From Flavobacteriaceae bacterium (GTDB lineage Bacteria; Bacteroidota; Bacteroidia; Flavobacteriales; Flavobacteriaceae), in the NCBI GenBank assembly GCA_029243385.1, contig JAQWSC010000011.1:1-64000 (forward strand): 64,000 nt of DNA. Direction: 5' to 3'. The notes beneath the pieces were generated by a model. The model ran no database searches. It was not told the origin of the DNA and worked only from the letters and a program-made list of their open reading frames with translations. Shown here piece after piece: positions 52,763-62,400 of this stretch; the stretch's first letter is position 1; each line of letters begins with the position of its first letter. Both the position numbers and the translations under genes were made by a program.

Positions 52763-55189
52763 ATGAAAATTAAAATTGGTTTTATTGGAGTTTTACTAAT
52801 TGCTGCTTGCGAGTATGCTCCGAACTCCAAAAAGGAACTGATTGATTTTATTCCTCCCAACCCACTAGTTATCGTAAAAACAACCGATTTGGCGTCGGTG
52901 CAAAGTCAAATGAGCAATACTCATTTTTTGGAAGAGCTTTCTCTTTTTTTTAAAGAATTGATTCCCAAAAAACTCCCTAATTCCCATCATGACCCTGCCG
53001 TAATCAGTTACCATTCGGTAGGAAAAAATCAACTAGAATATGTGCTGATTCGTCAGTTTGAAGTCGATACGGTAACTCCCTTTGAACGGGATTCTGTTTA
53101 TTACAACAAGCAATTGATTGAAAAATTGGCCATCAAAGAGGATGTTGTATATCAAACTCAACTCGAAGGCATTCAACTGCTTTCTCCTTCGCAGCTTTTA
53201 ATTGAAAACAGCATTCGAACACACACCAAAAACAGAGCCCTGTTATCGGAGAATTTTAACAAACTGTACCAAACAAATGACAGTTCTTTTTCGTTACTGA
53301 TTCACGAAGATTTTTCGAGCTATGCAAGCTCAAAGTTTGTAAAAGCACCGCTACTTTTTAACGAACTTTCGGATTGGAGTTTGTTGGAAGTACAATTGTC
53401 TCCAGAGGGGGTTTATGGAAACGGTGCTGCCATTCTTCAGGATTCCCTTCCTCGAAAAATCAATTTGCTCAAAAATATACCCCCAACTGCTTTTGAAACT
53501 GATGCCGTTATTCCTGAGCAAAGCCAATCTTTTCAATCGTATTCGTTTTCGTACGATGCGTATGTTGACAATTTAAACACCTATGAATTTGCCCAGAACC
53601 AAGGCTTGTCAGAGGTGGATTCTTTATGGATTCACACTGCTGAAATAAGCGCCATTCATTCTGCAAACGCTACTGCTTTTGCTGTTCGATTTACAAGCAC
53701 CGAAAGCGCAAAAAAATACTTGCAACAATTTGATTTTAGCAAAGACACTTATCGGGATTACGAGCTGCAATCTTTAACAAACGATTCGATATCCATTCCG
53801 TTCTTTGACAATATGTTCTCAAAGCACATGGCTTTTATTGACAATATTTTGGTGGCAAGCGCCGATAAAAATGCTGTGGAATCCCTCATTACTCATTTTC
53901 AAAATGGGACAACGCTTAACAAATCTGCTTCGTTTGAAGCTATCAAAAAACAATTGCCCGAAGAAAATTCGTTCGTATTGATGGGGCTGCAACCCGAGTT
54001 TCAAAACCGACTGGTTTCTCAACTCAGCGAGGCACTTCAAAAACCCATTAAAGCTGCTGATTTTTCAAAAACACCCTATTTCATAATGCAGGGAACCTTG
54101 GAACAAGGAGTTGCTCATCTTTATTTTTCTTTACGGAAAGCGCTTCCCAAATCAAAAGAAAACCAAAAAGTTTCACAACGATTTAGCTACACACTGGAAG
54201 CTCCAATTGCTATGCAACCCCAATCGGTAGTAAATCACCGAACCAAAGAAAAAGAATGGGTAGTTCAGGATCAAAATCATGCTTTGTACCTGATTTCGCA
54301 TCAAGGCAAATTGATATGGAAAAAGCAGCTTTCTGGTGCCATTCAAGGGCCGATTTATCAAGTAGATTTGTACAAAAACGGACGACTGCAACTGGCCTTT
54401 ACCACCGAAAAAGAGTTTTTGGTATTGGATCGAAACGGAAAAGAAGTACGCGGTTTTGGTAAATCGTTTAAAAAAGGAACTCCGCCGCTTCCGTTGGCTG
54501 TATTTGATTATGACCAAAGCAGGAATTATCGCTTGCTACTGACACAGGACAACCGCATTCAAATGTTTGATCGAAAAATGAAAGCCGTCCGTGGATTTTC
54601 CAAAACAAAAACAAAAAAACCCGTGTTGTTTGCGCCCAAGCATTTTCGAATTGGGTCGAGGGATTATATTGTGTTGGGAAGCCGAAATGCACCGCTTGAA
54701 ATTTTGAACCGAAAAGGAGCCGTTCGCATTGCAAACAAAAAAAACATTCAGTTGTTTGAAAACGATATCTATGTTCACAAAAACCGATTTACTACCATTG
54801 ATGCCAAACAACAGTTGATTCAGATGAGTACACAGGGCAAGGTGTACAAAACCACGCTTCCTCTGGAAACGCCCTATATGATGGATGCCAACAACCAAAC
54901 ATTGGCGATGCTTTCTGAAAATTTATTAACCATCAACGGCCAAACCGTAGAACTCGAATTTGGCGCCTATACGGCTCCTAAAATTTTTGTGATTCACAAC
55001 AAAACCTACGTGGCAGTGACCGATCGACAGGCAAAAAAAGTGTATCTGTACGACGCCAATGCGCAGTTGCTTCCCAACTTTCCGGTGTATGGATCCCATG
55101 CCGTTAGTATGACCGCTGCAAGCTCAAAAGGCGGTGTTCGTTTTGCCGTTCAAGGCGATTCTGACAACATGTTGGTGTATGCGTTTTAG
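52763..55189 (+). CDS. Large lipoprotein of unknown function with propeller-like C terminus
   Basis: An 808-residue protein. The start at 52763 gives a lipoprotein signal (IKIGFIGVLLIAACEYA, Cys in AAC). Residues about 20-460 are alpha/beta with DUF3352-like character (LVIVKTTDLASVQSQ; FVLMGLQPEFQ). From about 480 on there are repeated hydrophobic/turn units such as HALYLISHQGKLIWKKQL and EFLVLDRNGKEV, recalling PQQ/beta-propeller blades. I do not recognise a named family. It is likely anchored to the periplasmic or outer membrane face. It follows rnhB and is convergent with lipB, stops overlapping by 4 bp. Confidence 0.7.
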   Translation: MKIKIGFIGVLLIAACEYAPNSKKELIDFIPPNPLVIVKTTDLASVQSQMSNTHFLEELSLFFKELIPKKLPNSHHDPAVISYHSVGKNQLEYVLIRQFEVDTVTPFERDSVYYNKQLIEKLAIKEDVVYQTQLEGIQLLSPSQLLIENSIRTHTKNRALLSENFNKLYQTNDSSFSLLIHEDFSSYASSKFVKAPLLFNELSDWSLLEVQLSPEGVYGNGAAILQDSLPRKINLLKNIPPTAFETDAVIPEQSQSFQSYSFSYDAYVDNLNTYEFAQNQGLSEVDSLWIHTAEISAIHSANATAFAVRFTSTESAKKYLQQFDFSKDTYRDYELQSLTNDSISIPFFDNMFSKHMAFIDNILVASADKNAVESLITHFQNGTTLNKSASFEAIKKQLPEENSFVLMGLQPEFQNRLVSQLSEALQKPIKAADFSKTPYFIMQGTLEQGVAHLYFSLRKALPKSKENQKVSQRFSYTLEAPIAMQPQSVVNHRTKEKEWVVQDQNHALYLISHQGKLIWKKQLSGAIQGPIYQVDLYKNGRLQLAFTTEKEFLVLDRNGKEVRGFGKSFKKGTPPLPLAVFDYDQSRNYRLLLTQDNRIQMFDRKMKAVRGFSKTKTKKPVLFAPKHFRIGSRDYIVLGSRNAPLEILNRKGAVRIANKKNIQLFENDIYVHKNRFTTIDAKQQLIQMSTQGKVYKTTLPLETPYMMDANNQTLAMLSENLLTINGQTVELEFGAYTAPKIFVIHNKTYVAVTDRQAKKVYLYDANAQLLPNFPVYGSHAVSMTAASSKGGVRFAVQGDSDNMLVYAF

Positions 55190-55917
55190 GAACTTGTTTG
55201 CAATTGCGCCCCAAACAAGTCTTGGAAATGGTTTAAAAAATGGGTTTTAACCTTTTGTATATCCATTGAAGGCGTGTTGCATTCCACCGCCATTGAAGTA
55301 ACGGCTTTTCCTTGAATACCGCAAGGTACAATATGATCAAAGTACCCCAAATCGGGTTGAATATTGAGCGCCAATCCGTGCATGGTCACCCAGCGACTGG
55401 CCTTAACCCCCAATGCGCAAATTTTTCGAGCAAAGGGTGTTCCAACATCCAGCCAAACACCTGTTTCACCAACGCTTCGGGTGGCGGAAATACCAAAGTC
55501 AGCCAACGTCAAAATGGCCGCTTCTTCGAGCAAGCGTAAATATTTGTGAATGTCCGTAAAAAAATTATCCAAATCCAAAATAGGATACACCACCATTTGT
55601 CCGGGTCCGTGATAGGTAATGTCTCCTCCCCGATTGATTTTATAAAACGCAGCCTTTTTGTCGGCCAACTGTTTGTTGTTGATCAACAATTGATCGATAT
55701 CACCGCTTTTTCCCAGTGTATATACATGCGGATGTTCGACAAGCAACAAATGGTTTTGAGTCGGTTGTTGGATCTCCGAGCGGCGGTTGCTCATTTTGGT
55801 ATTGACAACTTCTTGAAACAAAGATTCCTGAAAATCCCACGCCTCTTTATAATCCATCAATCCCAGATCTTGCAACAAAACTGTTTTGTTTTTTTTTGGA
55901 GAAACTGAAGCAGTCAT
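55186..55917 (-). CDS. lipB: Octanoyltransferase
   Basis: The 243-residue enzyme moves octanoate from ACP to lipoyl domains. Family marks are EHPHVYTLGKSG, INRGGDITYHGPGQMVVYPIL (with catalytic Lys/His neighbourhood), GVWLDVG, MHGLALNIQPDLGYFDHIVPCGI (catalytic Cys in PCGI) and AVTSM. lipA in the same window completes the pathway. yqaE lies immediately upstream on the same strand (5-bp gap). Confidence 0.95.
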   Translation of the reverse strand: MTASVSPKKNKTVLLQDLGLMDYKEAWDFQESLFQEVVNTKMSNRRSEIQQPTQNHLLLVEHPHVYTLGKSGDIDQLLINNKQLADKKAAFYKINRGGDITYHGPGQMVVYPILDLDNFFTDIHKYLRLLEEAAILTLADFGISATRSVGETGVWLDVGTPFARKICALGVKASRWVTMHGLALNIQPDLGYFDHIVPCGIQGKAVTSMAVECNTPSMDIQKVKTHFLNHFQDLFGAQLQTSS

Positions 55918-55922
55918 ACTAG

Positions 55923-56084
55923 CTATTGGTTATCGGGATTGTTCAATATGACCAAGGCGGCAATTACTCCCGGAACCCAGGCACAGAGCGTCAACAAAAA
56001 CACAATCAATACCGAACCGCATCCTTTGTCCAAAACCGCTAAAGGAGGAAATACAATTGCCAATAGTACACGAAAAAAACTCAA
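55923..56084 (-). CDS. YqaE/Pmp3 family membrane proteolipid
   Basis: A 53-residue, two-helix protein: MSFFRVLLAIVFPPLAVLDK then GCGSVLIVFLLTLCAWVPG and VIAALVIL. The FPPLAV motif is diagnostic of Pmp3/UPF0057, small stress-linked membrane proteins. The start is TTG at 56084; a TGA stop lies three codons upstream, so no ATG is possible. Promoter TTG-N18-TATCTTTG lies just upstream, and lipB follows 5 bp later. Confidence 0.88.
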   Translation of the reverse strand: MSFFRVLLAIVFPPLAVLDKGCGSVLIVFLLTLCAWVPGVIAALVILNNPDNQ

Positions 56085-56102
56085 TAGATGTCAGATTTTT
56101 AA

Positions 56103-56131
56103 CAAAGATACACAATCACAGGGTTTCGCAA
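56103..56131 (-). promoter_or_regulatory. Promoter of yqaE-lipB
   Basis: On the minus strand TTG (56131-56129), an 18-nt spacer and TATCTTTG (56110-56103). It gives a leader of about 14 nt before the TTG start codon at 56084. Confidence 0.65.
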
Positions 56132-56162
56132 ATTGAGAAGCCAAACCTTGCTTTCTATTCCG

Positions 56163-56170
56163 TATATTTG
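56163..56170 (+). promoter_or_regulatory. -7 element of lysS promoter
   Basis: TATATTTG, 19 bp before the lysS ATG (56190). It is back to back with the yqaE promoter. No well-spaced -33 TTG. Confidence 0.5.
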
Positions 56171-56189
56171 GGGCATTAAAATTACACCT

Positions 56190-57890
56190 ATGTCAATTTT
56201 GTCAGAACAGGAACAAATTCGAAGAGAAAAACTAGTGCAGCTCAAGGCAATGGGGATCAATCCCTACCCTGCTGCGCTGTATCCCGTCACACATACTAGC
56301 AAACAAATTCTTGCTGATTTTGCAGAAGAAGCAACGGTTGTTATTGCAGGCCGATTGATGTCGCGAAGAATTCAAGGAAAAGCTAGTTTTGCGGAACTTC
56401 AAGACAAAGACGGACGGATTCAGGTGTATTTTAACCGCGATGAAATTTGTGAAAGCGACGACAAAAGCTTGTACAACGATGTTTATAAAAAACTGCTCGA
56501 TATCGGGGATATTATTGGCGTAGAAGGAACCTTGTTTACGACCCAAGTGGGTGTAAAAACCGTTTTGGTTAAAAAGTTTACACTACTGAGCAAAGCCTTG
56601 CGACCCCTACCGTTGCCCAAACAAGATGCCGAAGGAAATACTTACGACGAATTCAACAATGCCGAACAACGGTACCGTCAACGTTATGTCGATTTGATTG
56701 TCAATCCAAAGGTGAAAAACACCTTTGTCAAACGAACTAAAATTACCAATAGCATACGCAACTTTTTCAATGCCAAGGATTATTTGGAAGTAGAAACGCC
56801 TATTTTGCAACCCATCCCTGGAGGCGCTGCCGCTCGTCCTTTTTTGACACACCACAATGCGCTAAACATTCCATTGTACTTGCGAATTGCCAACGAATTG
56901 TACCTCAAGCGACTCATTGTTGGTGGGTTTGACGGAGTGTATGAGTTTGCGAAAGATTTTCGAAACGAAGGAATGGATCGTACCCACAATCCTGAGTTTA
57001 CCGTAATGGAACTGTACGTAGCTTACAAGGATTACCACTGGATGATGGAAACCACAGAGACTTTGCTCGAAAAAGTAGCTATTGACAGTAACGGAAGTTC
57101 GCAAGTAACGGTGGGAGATCATACCATTGATTTCAAGGCTCCGTATCCTAGAGTGCCTATTTTATCGGCTATTGAACAACATACCGGAGTAGATGTTTCG
57201 GAAATGGATGAAAACGAGTTGAGAACTACAGCAAAAAACATGGGACTAGAAGTAGATGACACCATGGGCGTTGGAAAATTGATTGATGAGATTTTTGGTG
57301 AAAAATGCGAACATCACTACATTCAGCCTACTTTCATTACTGATCATCCCAAAGAAATGAGCCCGCTTACCAAAGAACATCGAGACAATCCAGCACTGAC
57401 CGAACGCTTTGAGTTGATGGTTAACGGAAAAGAACTCGCCAATGCGTATTCGGAGCTAAACGACCCCATTGATCAACGCAAACGGTTTGAGGATCAGTTG
57501 GCACTTTCAGAAAAAGGAGACGATGAGGCCATGTTTATCGACCAAGACTTTTTACGCGCACTCGAATACGGAATGCCACCTACCTCAGGAATTGGTATTG
57601 GAATCGATCGATTGGTCATGCTATTGACCAACAACAGCTCGATTCAAGAGGTGTTGTTTTTTCCTCAAATGAAACCCGAAGCCCCAACCGGGCAAACAAT
57701 CGATTTAAATGATGACGAAAAAGCAATCCTTATTATTCTTAAAAAAGAAAATAGAATGCTCCTCAATGATTTAAAATCGCAGTCTGATCTTTCCAATAAA
57801 AAATGGGATAAATCGATAAAATCATTGAACAAAAACAACCTTACTAAGGTTGAAAAAACGGAAGAAGGGCTTTTTGTCATTCTTCAATAA
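56190..57890 (+). CDS. lysS: Lysyl-tRNA synthetase (class II)
   Basis: The 566-residue enzyme has an N-terminal OB-fold anticodon domain (VVIAGRLMSRRIQGKASFAELQD) and a class II core: motif 2 in FRNEGMDRTHNPEFTVMELYVAY and motif 3 in GIGIGIDRLVMLLT. It carries a C-terminal extension of about 60 residues (KAILIILKKENRMLLNDL) also seen in other Bacteroidota LysS. I start at 56190 (MSILSEQEQ), since upstream codons overlap the -7 box. Confidence 0.97.
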   Translation: MSILSEQEQIRREKLVQLKAMGINPYPAALYPVTHTSKQILADFAEEATVVIAGRLMSRRIQGKASFAELQDKDGRIQVYFNRDEICESDDKSLYNDVYKKLLDIGDIIGVEGTLFTTQVGVKTVLVKKFTLLSKALRPLPLPKQDAEGNTYDEFNNAEQRYRQRYVDLIVNPKVKNTFVKRTKITNSIRNFFNAKDYLEVETPILQPIPGGAAARPFLTHHNALNIPLYLRIANELYLKRLIVGGFDGVYEFAKDFRNEGMDRTHNPEFTVMELYVAYKDYHWMMETTETLLEKVAIDSNGSSQVTVGDHTIDFKAPYPRVPILSAIEQHTGVDVSEMDENELRTTAKNMGLEVDDTMGVGKLIDEIFGEKCEHHYIQPTFITDHPKEMSPLTKEHRDNPALTERFELMVNGKELANAYSELNDPIDQRKRFEDQLALSEKGDDEAMFIDQDFLRALEYGMPPTSGIGIGIDRLVMLLTNNSSIQEVLFFPQMKPEAPTGQTIDLNDDEKAILIILKKENRMLLNDLKSQSDLSNKKWDKSIKSLNKNNLTKVEKTEEGLFVILQ

Positions 57891-58054
57891 TCCTGATTTT
57901 TTACTATCCATTTCTAGAAGATTTATTTTTGATAAGTGTTCATAGGGTTCGAATTAGCCTCTATGAAAACGACTCGTGTAGGATACTTGTATAATTTTTT
58001 CCTGTTAAACCTTTTGACAGCAGACACGTCTTAAAGGTATAAAAACACACAACA
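57891..58054 (+). promoter_or_regulatory. Upstream region of the Spy-like gene
   Basis: The 164-bp gap has a TATTTTTG (57931-57938), an imperfect hairpin (CATAGGG/CCTCTATG), and, unusually, TTGACA (58014-58019)-N18-TATAAA (58038-58043), resembling the E. coli sigma-70 promoter. The last would start about 10 nt before the ATG at 58055. No gene is seen. Confidence 0.35.
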
Positions 58055-58474
58055 ATGAAAACAGTAATTTCTTTTATCCTACTATGCTTTTTGGGGTTAC
58101 AAGTGCAAGCGCAAGCCCAAAAAAGTGACTTATCGCCAGAACAACAGGCGCGTATTCAATCAAAAAAAATGACATTGGCACTGGATCTTTCCGAAGCCCA
58201 ACGACTTCAAGTGGAAAAAATTCAATTGAACAAAATTGTTTTTCGTCAAAAAATGAAGCAGCAACGCAAAGCTTCAAAAGACAATGGGGATACGTTGAAT
58301 AAGCAACGTCGAGTTGATGCCATGGAGTTGATGCTTGATCGCAAAATTGCCTTGCAAAATCAAATGAGAAGTACGCTTTCGGAAGATCAATTTCAAAAAT
58401 GGAAAAAACTTCAAAAGCGGAGACACGAAAAGATGAAAAAAAAGATTCGTAAAAAAAGAAAAAAGCACTCTTAG
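58055..58474 (+). CDS. Secreted Spy/CpxP-like basic protein
   Basis: A 139-residue protein with a signal peptide (ISFILLCFLGLQVQAQA). The mature part is nearly all helix and rich in Lys, Gln and Arg, with LTxxQ-like motifs (LDLSEAQRLQVEKIQL; STLSEDQFQKWKKLQ) typical of Spy/CpxP chaperones and stress sensors. A very basic C-terminal tail follows. Whether it is a chaperone is inferred. It ends with a bidirectional terminator shared with hemL. Confidence 0.72.
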   Translation: MKTVISFILLCFLGLQVQAQAQKSDLSPEQQARIQSKKMTLALDLSEAQRLQVEKIQLNKIVFRQKMKQQRKASKDNGDTLNKQRRVDAMELMLDRKIALQNQMRSTLSEDQFQKWKKLQKRRHEKMKKKIRKKRKKHS

Positions 58475-58487
58475 GAGTGTTTTTTTA
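58461..58487 (+). terminator. Bidirectional terminator between the Spy-like gene and hemL
   Basis: Stem AAAAGCACTC/GAGTGTTTTT (10 bp with one G-T), loop TTAG. T-runs follow on both strands, so it can end both convergent genes. The loop contains the TAG stop codon of the Spy-like gene. Confidence 0.8.
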
Positions 58488-59774
58488 TCCCCTGTTTTTA
58501 AGTACTTTTTTTAGGGCTTCAATGGTTGTATCCAAATCCGCATAACTGATCGCATCGTTTAAGAAATAACTTTCAAATGCGCTGGGAGGCAAATAAATTC
58601 CCTGATCGAGCATTCCATGAAAATACGATTTGAATTGATCGTTATTGCCCAATACGGCACTGTCGAAATCGGTTACGGGAGTTTCTGAAAAATGGAGTGA
58701 AATCATCGATCCAACACGGTTGATTTGATAAGGAATTCCTTCTTTTTTAAGAACGGACTCCATTCCTTGATGTAAGTATGCTGTTTTTTGATTCAGGCTA
58801 TCAAAAATTTCAGGGCGGTTGTTTAATTCGGTCAGCATAGCCAATCCTGCTGCCATTGCAAGCGGGTTTCCGCTCAATGTTCCTGCTTGATATACTTTTC
58901 CGGTCGGAGCCAAATGATCCATGATTTCGGTGCGGGCAGCAAAAGCTCCCACAGGCAATCCCCCACCAATGACTTTTCCGAAAGTAACAATATCTGCTCC
59001 TACTCCTAACAATTCTTGAGCGCCTCCACGTGCGAGTCGAAATCCTGTCATGACCTCATCAAAAACCAACATTGCACCGTGTTGATCACAAAGGTCTCTC
59101 AATCCTTGTAAAAACCCTTCTTGTGGAGGAATGCATCCCATATTCCCCGCAACAGGTTCAATGATTACAGATGCAATTTCATGGGTATTGGCTTCAAACA
59201 ACTGTGCTACTTGTTGGAGATTATTGTACGAAGCCAGCAGTGTATCTTTAGCTGTTCCTTGGGTAACGCCGGGACTGTTTGGACTTCCAAAAGTAACCGC
59301 TCCACTCCCTGCTTGAATCAAAAACGCGTCGGAATGACCGTGGTAACAACCTGCGAATTTTATAATTTTTTCTCTACCTGTAAAGCCACGCGCTAATCGA
59401 ATGGCGCTCATACAGGCTTCTGTTCCAGAATTAACAAAACGGATTTTATCAATATTTGGAACCATAGAAACGACCAACTCAGCAATCGTAGTTTCGATTT
59501 CGGTGGGCATCCCAAAAGAGGTTCCTTTCTGTGCTTTACCAATAATCGCTTCGATTACTGGTGGGTGGGCATGTCCCAAAATCATGGGACCCCATGAGGC
59601 AATATAATCAATGTACCGATTTCCATCTTCATCAAACAAATAAGCTCCTTTGGCCTGGTTAACAAAAATAGGGGTTCCTCCAACAGCCTGAAACGCCCGT
59701 ACGGGAGAATTGACTCCTCCTGGTAAAACTTGTTGCGCTTTTGAAAAAAGAGCACTGCTTCTTTGGTATCGCAT
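58485..59774 (-). CDS. hemL: Glutamate-1-semialdehyde 2,1-aminomutase
   Basis: The 429-residue PLP enzyme makes 5-aminolevulinate, the haem precursor, by the C5 pathway. Visible are [67 protein letters not shown] and the PLP Lys in [15 protein letters not shown]. hemA and other haem genes are not in the window. The LysM gene precedes it on the same strand, 1 bp apart. Confidence 0.97.
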   Translation of the reverse strand: MRYQRSSALFSKAQQVLPGGVNSPVRAFQAVGGTPIFVNQAKGAYLFDEDGNRYIDYIASWGPMILGHAHPPVIEAIIGKAQKGTSFGMPTEIETTIAELVVSMVPNIDKIRFVNSGTEACMSAIRLARGFTGREKIIKFAGCYHGHSDAFLIQAGSGAVTFGSPNSPGVTQGTAKDTLLASYNNLQQVAQLFEANTHEIASVIIEPVAGNMGCIPPQEGFLQGLRDLCDQHGAMLVFDEVMTGFRLARGGAQELLGVGADIVTFGKVIGGGLPVGAFAARTEIMDHLAPTGKVYQAGTLSGNPLAMAAGLAMLTELNNRPEIFDSLNQKTAYLHQGMESVLKKEGIPYQINRVGSMISLHFSETPVTDFDSAVLGNNDQFKSYFHGMLDQGIYLPPSAFESYFLNDAISYADLDTTIEALKKVLKNRG

Positions 59775-59775
59775 A

Positions 59776-60603
59776 TTATTGAATTATAATGAGTTCTTGT
59801 CCTATTTGTAAACTTGTATCGGACATATTATTGGTTTGTTGTAATGATTCCACAGTAACATTATATCGCTTTGATATTGAGTACAAAGTGTCTCCTGATT
59901 GCACCTTATAACGTAATGTGGTTGTTTTCTTTTGGGAAGTAACTTGTGGTGGATCTTCGTAAAACTTCACGCGATCCCATCGGGATAAATTATAGCGTTC
60001 GATAATAGAAATGAGCTTGTTAGCATACTTAGGGTCGGTAGCATAGCCTGCTTTTTTTAGGCCTTTGGCCCATCCTTTATAGTCTCTTATTTTAAGCCTA
60101 AACAATAAGGCATAGCGTTCGCGATTGACTAAAAATAAGGAATGATCCCGAAACGAAGTTCGTGGATCTTTGTATTTACGAAAACATTCGCCTCGGGCAT
60201 CGTCGTCGTGGTACACTTTGGGACCTCTCCATGTTTTATGGCATTTTATTCCAAAGTGATTGTTGGATTTCAGTGCCAATTCGCCCACACCGGATTGCGA
60301 TTCTAAAATTCCTTGCGCCAAGGTAATACTGGCTGGAATTTTATACCGTTTCATTTCTTCTTGGGCCACAGGAGCATAGGTCTTAATATACCACTGACGG
60401 CGTTCCTCGTTGCTCATTGCAAGGAGTTTTTTTGAATTTTTTAAAGCAACGAAGGGTTTGTTGTCTTGGGTTGATTGGGTGGTTTTGGGAGTGTTTTTTA
60501 CTACTTTTTTTGAAGAACTACAGCCCGTAAGTACCGACAAGCTAATCGCAAGAATCATCAAACAACTTGATGAATGGAAGGCAATCCTTTTTGGTAAAGC
60601 CAT
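59776..60603 (-). CDS. Glucosaminidase-LysM lipoprotein
   Basis: About 275 residues. It has a lipoprotein signal with LSVLTGC lipobox, a glucosaminidase domain of the FlgJ-like family ([21 protein letters not shown], catalytic Glu likely in LES, then NNHFGIKCH) and a C-terminal LysM repeat ([25 protein letters not shown]). It probably cuts peptidoglycan glycan chains. The start is 60603 (basic n-region) or 60558, where TGATG couples it to the upstream ACC-deaminase-like gene. Confidence 0.87.
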   Translation of the reverse strand: MALPKRIAFHSSSCLMILAISLSVLTGCSSSKKVVKNTPKTTQSTQDNKPFVALKNSKKLLAMSNEERRQWYIKTYAPVAQEEMKRYKIPASITLAQGILESQSGVGELALKSNNHFGIKCHKTWRGPKVYHDDDARGECFRKYKDPRTSFRDHSLFLVNRERYALLFRLKIRDYKGWAKGLKKAGYATDPKYANKLISIIERYNLSRWDRVKFYEDPPQVTSQKKTTTLRYKVQSGDTLYSISKRYNVTVESLQQTNNMSDTSLQIGQELIIIQ

Positions 60604-61484
60604 TGATTCATTCCAGAAATGCTTTGAAGTCCTCCTGTATGAATTAGCAATATTTTTTTTTCCTGTTTCCATTGGTTTGCTTTTATTTTTTCAATCAATC
60701 CAAATACCATTTTAGCGGTATAAATAGGATCCCACAATATTGTTGACTGATCGTAAAATTGGTTGATAAATGTAACCAAATTTGCGTTTATCTTGGCGTA
60801 TCCGCCAAAGCGATCTTCCGATTCAATTGACCAACGATTGTTAGATGCAAATTTACGAATCTCTTCTTGGATGTCAGTACCTTTTAGTGCCGAAAATCCA
60901 ATCACATGTTGATGAGGTTTGGAACTATTAATCAAGCCTGCTAGTGTTCCGCCTGTTCCTACGGGACAACAAATCACATCAAAAAAAGCATCTTCCGAAG
61001 TCAAAATTTCTTCACACCCCTTTACTGCCAAGGCATTGGTTCCTCCTTCGGGTAGCATATATACGCTTCCAAATTGGTTCTGTATTTTTTTTAACATCTG
61101 GGACGTATGTTTGAAACGATACGATTCTCGAGAAATAAACTCCAGCTGCATATTTTGCGAAGCACAATACGCCAGCGTAGGGTTTTGCTGGAATTTTGTA
61201 GCCAACTCTTCACCGCGCACTAGTCCGATGGTTTTAAAACCCATTATTTTTCCTGCGGCAGCCGTAGCTACCAAATGATTGGAATACGCTCCTCCAAAAG
61301 TTAAAAGTGTGTGATGGTTTTGAGATTGGGCTTCCAATAAATTGTATTTGAGTTTTCTGTATTTGTTTCCAGAAATCTGAGGATGAATCAAATCCTCGCG
61401 TTTCACATATACTTCAAGCCCATACTCATCAAATACAGGATGAAAAAGCTTTTGGTTGATGGTTTGTAGTGGTTGAGAAAACAT
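60558..61484 (-). CDS. ACC deaminase/D-cysteine desulfhydrase-like PLP enzyme
   Basis: A 308-residue fold-type II PLP enzyme. The PLP Lys is in ISGNKYRKLKYNLLEA, with FGGAYSNHLVATAAAG and CPVGTGGTLAGLI as phosphate-binding parts. Relatives act as ACC deaminase or D-cysteine desulfhydrase. The few residues that tell the two apart cannot be settled by reading. It is divergent from the DUF5522 gene and overlaps the LysM gene. Confidence 0.85.
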   Translation of the reverse strand: MFSQPLQTINQKLFHPVFDEYGLEVYVKREDLIHPQISGNKYRKLKYNLLEAQSQNHHTLLTFGGAYSNHLVATAAAGKIMGFKTIGLVRGEELATKFQQNPTLAYCASQNMQLEFISRESYRFKHTSQMLKKIQNQFGSVYMLPEGGTNALAVKGCEEILTSEDAFFDVICCPVGTGGTLAGLINSSKPHQHVIGFSALKGTDIQEEIRKFASNNRWSIESEDRFGGYAKINANLVTFINQFYDQSTILWDPIYTAKMVFGLIEKIKANQWKQEKKILLIHTGGLQSISGMNQWLYQKGLPSIHQVV

Positions 61485-61578
61485 TGAACGTTTAAAGAAT
61501 GTTCTTTTAAGACGTTAGCAAGGTACTTATTTCTTGGCTCATAAATTCCCCTGATTTGCTATCTTTACAAAAAAAGCT

Positions 61579-61731
61579 ATGACTTTATTTAAAAAGATTC
61601 TTCCTTTAGAGGAAGGAGATTTTTATTTATCTCCCGAGGGATACAAAGTGTTTACTAAGCAATATCATTTGAAAAGAGGATACTGCTGTGAAAGCAATTG
61701 TAAGCATTGTCCATATGGGTATAAGCCTTAA
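61579..61731 (+). CDS. DUF5522 small Cys-rich protein
   Basis: A 50-residue protein. The C-terminal RGYCCESNCKHCPYGYKP motif has four Cys plus a fifth before the final turn and fits DUF5522, a Bacteroidota family that may hold a metal. It is too short for most gene finders, yet the motif is convincing. It lies between the ACC-deaminase-like gene and DUF4136. Confidence 0.82.
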   Translation: MTLFKKILPLEEGDFYLSPEGYKVFTKQYHLKRGYCCESNCKHCPYGYKP

Positions 61732-61857
61732 GGTGGCATGATTGTTGTAAAAATGTGATGTGTATAAAAACATCCAAAATCAATCTCAAGTCACATACTG
61801 ATGTGATCATTCAAAGATGTTGCATTTGACCATTAAAAAATTCATAAATACTAACCG

Positions 61858-62400
61858 ATGAAAACAACCTTTTTTGTTCCCGTATTGATGTTGCTTGTTT
61901 TGAGCTCTTGTCAATCAATTCGTGTAGCTTCAGATTATGATAAAGAAGCCAATTTTACATCCTACAAAACGTATGCATTCTTAAAAAAAGGAATTGGTCA
62001 AGTTGAAATCAATGACTTGGATAAAAAACGGATTCTTAGATCAATTGAGAATGCGTTGATTACCAAAGGATTTTCTGCTTCCGAAAATCCAGACGTGCTC
62101 ATTAATATTGCTACGGATTCACGTAAAAATATTTCCGTTGATCAGTACCCGCATGGATATTATGGTTTTGGGTATGGTTGGAGCCCTTTTTATGGAGCTT
62201 ACTACAATAATAGCGTTCGAAGCAGCACAGAAGGGATTTTGTATATTGATGTTATTGATGCTAGCACCAAAAGTCTTGTTTGGCAAGGAAAAGGGATTGG
62301 TTATTTGAGTCAATCTTCCAAAGAACGCGACGCTCGTATTCAAGAATTTGTAACCCAAATTATGGAAGCTTATCCTCCACAAGTGAAAGCTAACAACTAA
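61858..62400 (+). CDS. DUF4136 lipoprotein
   Basis: A 180-residue lipoprotein with signal peptide ([15 protein letters not shown], Cys in SSC). The DUF4136 pattern is visible: [37 protein letters not shown], and [21 protein letters not shown]. It probably sits on the periplasmic face; function unknown. It is convergent with alaS, stops overlapping by 4 bp. Confidence 0.9.
   Translation: MKTTFFVPVLMLLVLSSCQSIRVASDYDKEANFTSYKTYAFLKKGIGQVEINDLDKKRILRSIENALITKGFSASENPDVLINIATDSRKNISVDQYPHGYYGFGYGWSPFYGAYYNNSVRSSTEGILYIDVIDASTKSLVWQGKGIGYLSQSSKERDARIQEFVTQIMEAYPPQVKANN

Noticed and set aside
55930-56136. Two other ORFs of about 61-65 codons over the yqaE region, on both strands
   Set aside because: The third frame carries a clear Pmp3/YqaE sequence with FPPLAV; the others have no family features.
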